The position numbers were made by a program, and so were the translations under genes. The notes beneath the pieces were generated by a model that worked only from the letters and a program-made list of their open reading frames with translations, ran no database searches and had not been told where the DNA came from. Shown here one piece after another: positions 1-5,003 of a stretch of 5,003 nucleotides of DNA. Each line of letters starts with the position of its first letter. Positions within the stretch are counted from its first letter, which is position 1. Source of the DNA: Candidatus Coatesiibacteriota bacterium (GTDB taxonomy: Bacteria; Oederibacteriota; CAKKQC01); assembly GCA_023265785.1 (NCBI GenBank), contig JAHFSL010000240.1:1-5003 (forward strand), given 5' to 3'.

Positions 1-1617
1 ACGGGCCGGGAACTCGCGGCGCGGCAGGCCGTCAAGATCGGGCTGGTGGATGAGACGGCGCCCGGGGCGATCCTGCACCAGGCGGCCGTGACCTTCCTGG
101 CCCGGGCGCTCAAGGACGGCGGCGCCCGGGTGCGCGCGAAACGGAACAGCGTGCGCGGGCTTGTTGGCCGGCTTCTGATTGATGGCAATCCGTTGGTCCG
201 CCCACTGGTGTGCGCGTACGCCCGGCGGTCGGCCGACGCCAAGACCCATGGTGCCTATCCCGCGCCCCTGCGCGCGGCCCGGGTGCTGGGCCAGCGGGGC
301 GGCGGGTCGCGCGCGGCCGCGTTTGACCGGGAGGCCGCGGCGCTGGGCGACCTGCTGGCCACCCCCGAGGCCCGGAGCCTGCTGGGGCTCTTCTTCCTCA
401 CCCAGGAAGCCAAGGCGGCGGGGCCGGCCACTCGCGCGCGCGCGGTGCGCGCCGCGGCCGTGGTCGGTGGGGGGCTGATGGGCTCCGGGATCGCGACTGT
501 CTTTGCCAACCGGACCATCCCGGTCCGGATCAAGGATGTCGGGGTGGCGGAGATGGCGAAGAGCGTCAAGAACGCCGCGGACCATTTCCGCGAGCAGGCG
601 AAGCGCCGCCGGCTCACGCCGCTGGCGGCCCGCGATCGGATGGATTGCGTGTCGGGCGGGACGGGGTGGGAGGGGTTCGGGACGGCCGACCTGATCGTTG
701 AGGCCGTTCCCGAGATCCTCGACCTCAAGCGGAAGGTCTTCGCCGAGCTGGAGGGCGTCACCCGGCCGGACACGATCCTGGCCTCCAACACCTCGACCCT
801 GCCCATCGGGTCCATCGCCGCGGGACTCAAGCACCCGGAGCGGGTCGCGGGGATGCACTTCTTCTTTCCCGCCATGCGGATGCCGCTGGTCGAGGTCATC
901 CCGCACGCGGGGACGGACCCGGCGGTGACCGCCACAATCCTCCAGGCGGCGCGGCGGTGCGGCAAGACGGCCATCCTGGTCAAGGACGCGCCGGGCTTCC
1001 TCGTCAATCGGATCCTCCTGCCCTACATGGCCGAGGCCGACTTCCTGCTGATGGAAGGGAATACCGTGGCCGCCGTGGACGGGGCCGCCCTGGCGTATGG
1101 GATGCCGATGGGACCCGTCCGGCTGGCCGGCGAGGTCGGGTTGGCGGTCGCGCACAAGGCCGGGACGGTGATCTTCGAGGCCTTCAAGGACCGGCTGGAG
1201 ATGCCCTCGCTGGAGGGAGCCATGGTCCAGGCGCCGGCCCTCTTCACCGTCCGGGGCCGGGAAAAGGTTCCCAATGCGCCGGCCATCGAGGCGCTGGCCC
1301 GGGCGCAGGGCCGGACGGCGCGACAGGCCGACCGGGAGGAGATCGCGGACCGGCTCATGCTCTCCATGGTGAACGAGGCGGCGTGGTGCCTGGCCGACGG
1401 CATCGTGGACGGGCCCGGATTGCTGGACCTCGCGCTCATCCTCGGCATTGGGTTTCCCCCGTTCCGGGGTGGACTCCTGCGGGATGCCGACCGTCGGGGC
1501 GTGGCCGCCATTGCCGGCCGGCTCGGGGAGTTGGCGGGCCGGTGTGGCCGCCGGTTCGCCCCGGCCCCGTTCCTCGCCGCCCTCGCCGGGTCCGGCGGCC
1601 GGTTCTTTCCCAACTGA
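1..1617 (+). CDS. fadJ: FadB/FadJ-type fatty-acid oxidation multifunctional protein (enoyl-CoA hydratase/3-hydroxyacyl-CoA dehydrogenase), 5'-truncated by window edge
   Basis: Cytoplasmic beta-oxidation enzyme: hydrates 2-enoyl-CoA and oxidises L-3-hydroxyacyl-CoA to 3-ketoacyl-CoA with NAD+. The frame is open from base 1, so the ATG at 46 is an internal Met. Bases 1-54 encode TGRELAARQAVKIGLVDE, the end of a crotonase (hydratase) domain. Of 538 visible residues (numbered from base 1), a linker with a YPAPL motif follows. The NAD-binding Rossmann domain has GGGLMGSG near 156-163. The dehydrogenase core shows SNTSTLPI, then the His286/Glu298 pair in a HFFFP...MPLVEV segment, the usual 12 residues apart. 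The C-terminal domains show KDAPGFLVNR, YGMPMGP and GFPPFRGG. The whole family is about 700 aa, so roughly 170-190 residues lie upstream. Oddities are HFFFP where FadB-type enzymes have HFFNP, and GEVGLAV where D-VGLD is usual. The symbol is a family-level call; fadB or a paralogue is equally possible. The thiolase partner is not in the window. Confidence 0.93.
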   Translation, partial: TGRELAARQAVKIGLVDETAPGAILHQAAVTFLARALKDGGARVRAKRNSVRGLVGRLLIDGNPLVRPLVCAYARRSADAKTHGAYPAPLRAARVLGQRGGGSRAAAFDREAAALGDLLATPEARSLLGLFFLTQEAKAAGPATRARAVRAAAVVGGGLMGSGIATVFANRTIPVRIKDVGVAEMAKSVKNAADHFREQAKRRRLTPLAARDRMDCVSGGTGWEGFGTADLIVEAVPEILDLKRKVFAELEGVTRPDTILASNTSTLPIGSIAAGLKHPERVAGMHFFFPAMRMPLVEVIPHAGTDPAVTATILQAARRCGKTAILVKDAPGFLVNRILLPYMAEADFLLMEGNTVAAVDGAALAYGMPMGPVRLAGEVGLAVAHKAGTVIFEAFKDRLEMPSLEGAMVQAPALFTVRGREKVPNAPAIEALARAQGRTARQADREEIADRLMLSMVNEAAWCLADGIVDGPGLLDLALILGIGFPPFRGGLLRDADRRGVAAIAGRLGELAGRCGRRFAPAPFLAALAGSGGRFFPN

Positions 1618-1649
1618 CCCGGCCGCGCTAGGATTTCAGCGGGAACCGG

Positions 1650-2495
1650 ATGACCACCACCACGATCGCCGCCACGCAGAACGGCCTCCGCCCCGGCATC
1701 GGGCTGGCCTTCGGCGGCGGGGTGGTCTACTCCATGGCCGGAATCGGGGTGGCTCGCGTGCTCGAGGAAGCCCACATCCCGATCGCGGCCATCTCCGGGA
1801 CCAGCGGCGGGGCCTTGGTGGGCGCCGCCGTGGCGGCCGGCCTGCGCGGGTGGGAACTCCTGCAGGCTGCCGAGGAGATGGATTGGAAGGATATCGTCCG
1901 GTTTGCGCCCGGGCGGATGGGCCTGCTCGATGGCGAGCGTATGGTGAAATTCGTGGAGCGCATTACCGGCTGTCGGACCTTCGAGGACCTGAAAATCCCG
2001 CTGACCGCCGTGGCGACCGACATCCTGCGTGGCCGGGAGATCCGGTTCACCTCGGGTCCGCTGGGGATGGCGGTGCAGGCGTCCTGCGCGATTCCCGGGC
2101 TGTTCCAGCCGGTGAAGTGGGAGGACCTCCTGCTGGTGGACGGTGGGGTCTCCGACAACCTGCCGGTGGCGGCGGTCCGCGACCACCGGCCGGCCCTCAC
2201 GGTCGCCGTGGATGTCCTGACGCTCTCCGACACCTACCAGGGGCGCCTGCGCACCGGCGCGCATGTGGTGCTCAAGGCCTATCACACGATGGTCCGGCGG
2301 AACGTGGATGCGGAGGAGCGGCTCGCGGACTTCATCGTCATGCCCAACGTCTCCGGTCTCTCAGTCCTCAACTTCGGGGACACCGCCGAGCTGATCCAGC
2401 GGGGGGAGGAGGCCACCCGGCCGTTTATTCCGCGCCTGCGCGCCATGCTCGACAGCCGGCTGGCCGGCGCCGACTCGCTGTCCTGCCCCCTCTAG
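1650..2495 (+). CDS. Patatin-like phospholipase (RssA/NTE-type acyl hydrolase) with an atypical oxyanion loop
   Basis: Predicted serine acyl hydrolase of 281 aa using a Ser-Asp dyad, acting on phospholipid or lysophospholipid acyl esters. No signal peptide or membrane segment is visible, so it is probably cytoplasmic. The nucleophile elbow is GTSGG at residues 50-54 (Ser52), and the partner Asp164 lies in VDGGVSDNLPV. The C-terminus carries the usual TAELIQRGEEA helix. The glycine-rich loop is present as FGGGVVYSMAGIGV (21-34), but the Arg-Gly of the usual GGxxRG and the His of the following AHIGV are Tyr-Ser and Gly. Length fits a single-domain bacterial patatin. ATG at 1650 is chosen because an in-frame stop lies at 1629-1631 and no other start codon lies between; the ribosome site is weak (GGGAACCGG). 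It follows the Fad gene by 32 bp and probably shares its transcript. Releasing fatty acids for beta-oxidation is an inferred role; the exact substrate cannot be read from the sequence. Confidence 0.9.
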   Translation: MTTTTIAATQNGLRPGIGLAFGGGVVYSMAGIGVARVLEEAHIPIAAISGTSGGALVGAAVAAGLRGWELLQAAEEMDWKDIVRFAPGRMGLLDGERMVKFVERITGCRTFEDLKIPLTAVATDILRGREIRFTSGPLGMAVQASCAIPGLFQPVKWEDLLLVDGGVSDNLPVAAVRDHRPALTVAVDVLTLSDTYQGRLRTGAHVVLKAYHTMVRRNVDAEERLADFIVMPNVSGLSVLNFGDTAELIQRGEEATRPFIPRLRAMLDSRLAGADSLSCPL

Positions 2496-2496
2496 C

Positions 2497-2871
2497 CTAG
2501 AACTTCCTCCCGGCGGCGAGGCCGGCGAAGAAGCCGGTCAGCCCCAGAAGGTGCTGGAGGGAGATGTTGCCGGCCGCCAGCCACCACTGGCCGGTGCGCA
2601 TCAGTTCCGCCGACTCGAAGATGTAACTCGACCAGGTCGTGAATGCGCCCATGAATCCCGTCAGGACCACCAGCCGGATGTGGGGGGGCACCAGCAGGCG
2701 CTCCTCCGACAACGACCAGACGAGCCCGAAGAGAAAACAGCCGAGGGCATTGACGGCGAGGGTGCCCCAGGGGAACAGCGTCGGCTGGAGGGTGTGGACG
2801 AACCCCTGGAGTCCCCACCGGGCCAGCGTCCCCGCCGCGCCCGCCGCCGCCAGCCAAAGGACGGTGGTCAT
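2497..2871 (-). CDS. crcB: CrcB/Fluc fluoride ion channel
   Basis: Small inner-membrane fluoride exporter of 124 aa, about the standard CrcB length. Fluc proteins work as dual-topology homodimers. Four hydrophobic segments are visible, near residues 3-21, 36-54, 66-86 and 96-118. Family marks are GAAGTLARW (11-19), PWGTLAVNALG (34-44, with the conserved Asn41) and the broken TM3 signature GFMGAFTTWSSY (72-83). The two aromatic 'Phe-box' positions (family TTFSTF) are Trp80 and Tyr83 here. The start at 2871 is preferred over the in-frame ATG at 2907: it has a GGGG ribosome site five bases upstream (2877-2880), forms an ATGA overlap with the upstream ABC-F stop, and avoids a polar extension of 12 residues absent from the family. 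Its stop is one base from that of the convergent patatin gene. I see no fluoride riboswitch ahead of the operon, so expression probably follows the ABC-F gene. Confidence 0.93.
   Translation of the reverse strand: MTTVLWLAAAGAAGTLARWGLQGFVHTLQPTLFPWGTLAVNALGCFLFGLVWSLSEERLLVPPHIRLVVLTGFMGAFTTWSSYIFESAELMRTGQWWLAAGNISLQHLLGLTGFFAGLAAGRKF
2868..2871 (-). other. ATGA stop/start overlap coupling the ABC-F gene and crcB
   Basis: On the minus strand the crcB ATG (2871-2869) and the ABC-F TGA (2870-2868) share bases as ATGA. Such 4-nt overlaps commonly couple translation by ribosome termination-reinitiation. The overlap, together with GGGG at 2877-2880, decides the crcB start. Confidence 0.85.
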
Positions 2872-4367
2872 CTCGACCCCGCCGCCACGCGCTGTTTCTG
2901 GCTCCACTGGAAGAGTTCAAAATTACCGGGATACACGGTCACCCGGCCATGGTCCACATGGATGGTCTGCTGGGCCAGCGCGTTAATGAAGTGCAGGTCA
3001 TGGCTGATGAAGGCGAGCGTCCCCTCAAACCGCTCCAGCGCGGCCACCAGCGCGTCCACACTGCTCATGTCCAGGTGGGTGGTCGGCTCGTCGAGCAGGA
3101 GGAAGTTGGGCGGGTCGAGCAGGATCTTGACCAGGGAGAGCCGGCTCTTTTCGCCGCCACTCAACACCTTCACCTTCTTGAACACGGAATCACCGGAGAA
3201 GAGGAAAGAACCCAGGACACTGCGCACCAGCAGGTCGGGGTGACTTCGATTGCTCCGGGACGCCTCCTCGAGGACGGTCCGCTCCGGGTCCATGGTCTCG
3301 GCCCGATGTTGGGCGTGGTAGCCAACGACGACATTGTGGCCCAGTTTCCGCTCCCCGGCTTCGAACGGCAGGACCCCCGCCATGATCTTGAGGAGGGTGG
3401 ACTTGCCCGCCCCGTTGGGCCCCACCAGCGCCATCTTCCAGCCCCGCGGCACAGCGAGCGACAGGCTCTTGTATACGACATGCTTGCCATAGGCCTTGTG
3501 GATGTCGGTCAGGAAGATGGCCTCCTTGCCGCACGGCGGGGGCTGGGGCAATTGGATCGCCATCTTGCGGGCCTCGGGCGGCAGTTCGATGCGCTCGACC
3601 TTGTCCAGCCGCTTCATCATGCTCTGGGCGCGCTTGGCGGTGGAGAGCCGGGCCCGGTTGCGATCGATGAATTCCTTCATCGCCCGGATTTCGCCCTGCT
3701 GGGTACGGTGGGCGGACTCCAGCCGGGACTGCTCGGCCGCCCGCTCGGCCACGAAGGACTCGTAATCACCGGGATAGGCCTTGAGGGTGTGGTCCTGCAC
3801 GCTGACCACCGTGCTGCACACGGCATTGATGAATGCGCGGTCATGGGAGATGACCAGGATCGCGCCGGGATAGCGCTGGAGGTATTCCTGGAACCACAGG
3901 AGGGACCACAGGTCGAGGTGGTTGGTCGGCTCGTCAAGCAGGAGGAGGTCCGGCTCCTCCACCAGCAGGCGGGCCATGGCCACCCGCATCGCCCAGCCCC
4001 CGCTCAATTCCTTGAGGGGCCGGGTGAAGTCGGCGATCTTGAACCCCAGCCCCATGAGGACTGCCTTGGCCTTGGCCTCGGTCCGGCCGTCCTCCGCGTC
4101 CAGCCCCAGCAGGGCCTCCTGGAGGACGGGCCGGTCGGTCACCGGCGCGTTTTCCTGCGGCAGGTACCCCACCACCAGCCCGTGCCGCATGTCCACATTC
4201 CCGGCATCCGGCTCCATCTCGCCCAGGATCAGCCGGAAGAGCGTGGACTTGCCCGCGCCGTTGGGTCCCACCAGCGCGAACCGGTCGCCCTGGTTGACCC
4301 GCAGGCTGGCATCCTCGAACAGCGTCTGACTTCCAAATGAGAGGTTGAGGTTCCTGATCGAAATCAT
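2868..4367 (-). CDS. ABC-F family ATPase with two ATP-binding cassettes (EttA/Uup/YbiT-like translation factor)
   Basis: Soluble 499-aa twin-cassette ATPase without membrane segments. ABC-F proteins bind the ribosomal E site and help translation; some confer antibiotic resistance by target protection. Cassette 1: Walker A GPNGAGKS (34-41), Q-loop near Gln71, signature LSGGWAMR (121-128), Walker B LLLLDEPTNHLD (141-152), switch His175. The interdomain linker (about 205-265) is charged and helical, with RLSTAKRAQSMMKRLDK typical of the P-site tRNA interaction region. Cassette 2: Walker A GPNGAGKS (316-323), signature LSGGEKSR (402-409), Walker B LLLDEPTTHLD (423-433), switch His456. Only about 50 residues separate Q-loop and signature in cassette 1, leaving little room for an EttA-type arm. 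The protein ends some 40 residues after the second switch, so there is no Uup-type C-terminal coiled coil. The ATG at 4367 has a good GGAAAG ribosome site (4371-4376). First gene of a leftward operon with crcB. I cannot assign the subfamily, and nothing here specifically indicates drug resistance. Confidence 0.93.
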   Translation of the reverse strand: MISIRNLNLSFGSQTLFEDASLRVNQGDRFALVGPNGAGKSTLFRLILGEMEPDAGNVDMRHGLVVGYLPQENAPVTDRPVLQEALLGLDAEDGRTEAKAKAVLMGLGFKIADFTRPLKELSGGWAMRVAMARLLVEEPDLLLLDEPTNHLDLWSLLWFQEYLQRYPGAILVISHDRAFINAVCSTVVSVQDHTLKAYPGDYESFVAERAAEQSRLESAHRTQQGEIRAMKEFIDRNRARLSTAKRAQSMMKRLDKVERIELPPEARKMAIQLPQPPPCGKEAIFLTDIHKAYGKHVVYKSLSLAVPRGWKMALVGPNGAGKSTLLKIMAGVLPFEAGERKLGHNVVVGYHAQHRAETMDPERTVLEEASRSNRSHPDLLVRSVLGSFLFSGDSVFKKVKVLSGGEKSRLSLVKILLDPPNFLLLDEPTTHLDMSSVDALVAALERFEGTLAFISHDLHFINALAQQTIHVDHGRVTVYPGNFELFQWSQKQRVAAGSR

Positions 4368-4397
4368 GGGCTTTCCATCTTGCCATGTCCGCCGAGA

Positions 4398-4415
4398 CCC
4401 CGTGGTAGCATGGGG
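4398..4415. repeat. Imperfect inverted repeat in the ABC-F leader/promoter region
   Basis: CCCCGTG (4398-4404) and CATGGGG (4409-4415) face each other across a 4-base GTAG centre, with one mismatch in seven (a possible G-U pair in rightward RNA). It ends 31 bases before the leftward ABC-F start and could be an operator half-site pair or a small leader hairpin. In DNA this GC-rich, such a short repeat may be chance. Confidence 0.25.
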
Positions 4416-4500
4416 ACAAGGCTGACAGGCAGCCGCCGGTCCACGGAAAGGGGAGAACCCCGCCAGCGCAGCACGTCACACAATCGAATCCAAGGCTGAA

Positions 4501-4548
4501 CCGCCTTTCGCACGGCTTCGTGGACGGCCGGGCACACTCGAAAGGGGG
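4501..4548 (+). promoter_or_regulatory. Inverted repeat that could fold over the ribosome site of the rightward gene
   Basis: CCGCCTTTCG (4501-4510) is complementary to CGAAAGGGGG (4539-4548) at 9 of 10 positions; the only mismatch is G4503/G4546. The right arm is the Shine-Dalgarno of the ATG at 4554. The enclosed 28 bases hold a smaller CACG-GCTT-CGTG hairpin (4511-4522) directly adjoining the outer stem. In RNA the structure would hide the ribosome site and repress translation. That the pairing exists is read from the sequence; regulation is inference. Confidence 0.4.
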
Positions 4549-4553
4549 TTCCC

Positions 4554-5003
4554 ATGATCGTCAAGAAGGATTTACCCGCCCGTCCCGACCTGGGACATCT
4601 GAAACGCCAGGCCGACGACCTCCGCGAAGCCTTTGCCCGGGGTGACCCGGACGCCCGCCAGCGGGTGCAGTCCGTTGCACCCCTCCGGCACCTCGCCGCC
4701 ACCCTGGTCGGGCTGTCCGTCAGCCAGGCCCAGCTGGTGATCGCGCGCGAGTACGGATTCACGAACTGGCCGGAACTCAAGGCCAAGGTTGAACCACGCG
4801 TCGAACCCATGTCCACCCCAAGGGAGGAATCCATGAACACGCAGGCGCCGGAAGCCAACGGTCTGGTCGTAACGGGACATCATGAGCAGTATCTGCCGCT
4901 GGGCGGGGACATCGTCGTGGAGGCGGGCGGCGCCCTCGAGCTGTTCGGCCCGCTGGGTGGTACCGTGACGGTCCGGCCGGGCGGATCGGCGGAACTCTTC
5001 GGA
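4554..5003 (+). CDS. Ankyrin-associated helical domain fused to a glycine-rich beta-solenoid-like region, 3'-truncated by window edge
   Basis: An open frame of 150 codons runs off the right edge without a stop. Residues 10-80 match from memory the helical module found at the N-terminus of many bacterial ankyrin-repeat proteins: LKRQADDLREAFARGDP (16-32), then SQAQLVIAREYGF (57-69) and NWPELKAKVE (71-80). Instead of ankyrin repeats there is a polar linker (81-101), then GLVVTGHHEQYLPLGGD and a glycine-rich region with an 18-residue period, EAGGALELFG followed by RPGGSAELFG. This recalls bactofilin or polymer-forming beta-solenoid proteins, so a scaffold or assembly role is possible, but I cannot name a function. 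No signal peptide or membrane segment is seen. ATG 4554 is chosen because an in-frame stop lies at 4497-4499, no other ATG, GTG or TTG lies between, and GGGGG sits 5 bases upstream. A second, better ribosome site precedes in-frame Met94. Confidence 0.75.
   Translation, partial: MIVKKDLPARPDLGHLKRQADDLREAFARGDPDARQRVQSVAPLRHLAATLVGLSVSQAQLVIAREYGFTNWPELKAKVEPRVEPMSTPREESMNTQAPEANGLVVTGHHEQYLPLGGDIVVEAGGALELFGPLGGTVTVRPGGSAELFG
4821..4835 (+). promoter_or_regulatory. Strong internal Shine-Dalgarno and in-frame ATG at the domain junction
   Basis: AGGGAGGA (4821-4828), containing GGAGG at 4823-4827, lies 5 bases before ATG 4833-4835, in the same frame as the start at 4554. It is a better match to the 16S anti-Shine-Dalgarno than the site of the first start. 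Translation from here would give a protein starting MNTQAPE that lacks the helical module and contains only the beta-solenoid-like part. The other nearby in-frame ATG (4809) has no ribosome site. It may be a real second start, or the true start of a gene with the upstream domain joined in frame. Confidence 0.55.
4911..5003 (+). repeat. Tandem 18-residue (54-bp) protein repeat, start of a predicted beta-solenoid
   Basis: Two successive units are seen: residues 120-137 (IVVEAGGALELFG + PLGGT) and residues 138-150 (VTVRPGGSAELFG, cut by the window end). They share the pattern VxVxxGGxxELFG and a phase of exactly 18 residues; LGGD just before the first unit matches LGGT before the second. Alternating hydrophobic residues with Gly-Gly turns are typical of right-handed beta-helix rungs. 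The number of further units lies beyond the window. Confidence 0.6.

Larger units (their letters stand above)
4368..4553. promoter_or_regulatory. Divergent intergenic region between the ABC-F gene and the ankyrin-module/beta-solenoid gene
   Basis: This 186-bp stretch separates two divergently transcribed genes and must hold leftward and rightward promoters. I find no convincing -35/-10 pair: the best rightward -35 resemblance (CTGACA near 4422-4427) lacks a good -10 at the right spacing, as is common in GC-rich genomes. What is visible is a set of inverted repeats: a G/C-rich one at 4398-4415, a short GGGG-AGAA-CCCC at 4450-4461, and a longer one at 4501-4548. Ribosome sites occur at both ends: GGAAAG for the leftward gene (4371-4376) and AAAGGGGG for the rightward one (4541-4548). 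No tRNA, riboswitch consensus or open gene is recognised in it. Confidence 0.6.

Noticed and set aside
1023..2285. A 420-codon open frame on the minus strand opposite the Fad and patatin genes
   Set aside because: It lies opposite two genes with clear family motifs, spans their boundary, and is low-complexity (Arg, Gly, Pro, His rich), as expected from antisense of GC-rich coding DNA.
2522..2537. CCGGC-GAAGAA-GCCGG as an intrinsic terminator for the patatin transcript
   Set aside because: The stem is only five base pairs, has no following T run, and encodes conserved C-terminal crcB residues on the other strand.
2872..2907. Upstream alternative ATG for crcB at 2907 (12 extra residues)
   Set aside because: The extension is polar, overlaps the ABC-F gene by 40 nt and is absent from the family; the 2871 start has a ribosome site and an ATGA overlap.
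2949..4340. A 463-codon open frame on the plus strand opposite the ABC-F gene
   Set aside because: The opposite strand encodes an intact two-cassette ATPase with all motifs. This frame shows no domain and its composition is that of an antisense shadow.
4368..4390. GGCAAGATGGAAAGCCC on the minus strand as a fluoride riboswitch fragment
   Set aside because: It resembles the GATGG core only superficially. The pseudoknot partners and downstream stem are missing, and it is right against the ABC-F start.
4422..4450. CTGACA as a sigma-70 -35 box for the rightward gene
   Set aside because: No acceptable -10 hexamer occurs 16-18 bases downstream, so it is not reported as a promoter.
4364..4858. A 164-codon minus-strand frame through the divergent region and the start of the rightward gene
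   Set aside because: It covers the helical module on the other strand, which matches a known domain, and has no recognisable family or good ribosome site.

Overview
This is a high-GC (roughly two-thirds G+C) bacterial window, densely packed with genes on both strands. Third codon positions are strongly G/C-biased in every real gene, which also produces many long but meaningless antisense frames. No gene gives a firm taxonomic label. An ankyrin-associated N-terminal module beside a two-cassette ABC-F ATPase and a FadJ-type multifunctional enzyme would fit a Verrucomicrobiota/PVC-like or similar environmental lineage, but that is a weak inference.

Layout. Bases 1-1617 (+) hold the 3' three quarters of a FadB/FadJ-type fatty-acid oxidation multifunctional protein; its start lies off the left edge. 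After 32 bp comes a patatin-like phospholipase (1650-2495, +). Its stop is separated by a single base from the stop of a convergent gene, a CrcB/Fluc fluoride channel (2497-2871, -). That gene overlaps by 4 nt (ATGA) the end of an ABC-F ATPase (2868-4367, -), so the leftward pair is an ABC-F/crcB operon. A 186-bp divergent intergenic region (4368-4553) holds the two promoters, which I cannot place with confidence, and several inverted repeats. From 4554 a rightward gene runs open off the right edge. It starts with a helical domain usually found in front of bacterial ankyrin repeats, but continues into a glycine-rich, 18-residue-periodic region that looks like the start of a beta-solenoid (bactofilin-like) domain.

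How the genes relate. The rightward pair at the left is coherent: a patatin acyl hydrolase can release fatty acids, and the Fad protein oxidises their CoA esters. The leftward pair joins a translation-associated ATPase to fluoride export; it looks translationally coupled, without an obvious metabolic link.

The most unusual place is the right end. The unfinished gene has (i) an unexpected domain combination, (ii) a strong in-frame internal Shine-Dalgarno/ATG exactly at the domain junction, and (iii) a 10-bp inverted repeat whose right arm contains the first Shine-Dalgarno. Together these raise the possibility of two translation products from one reading frame with separately controlled starts. 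I see no CRISPR, tRNA, rRNA, insertion sequence or phage gene.
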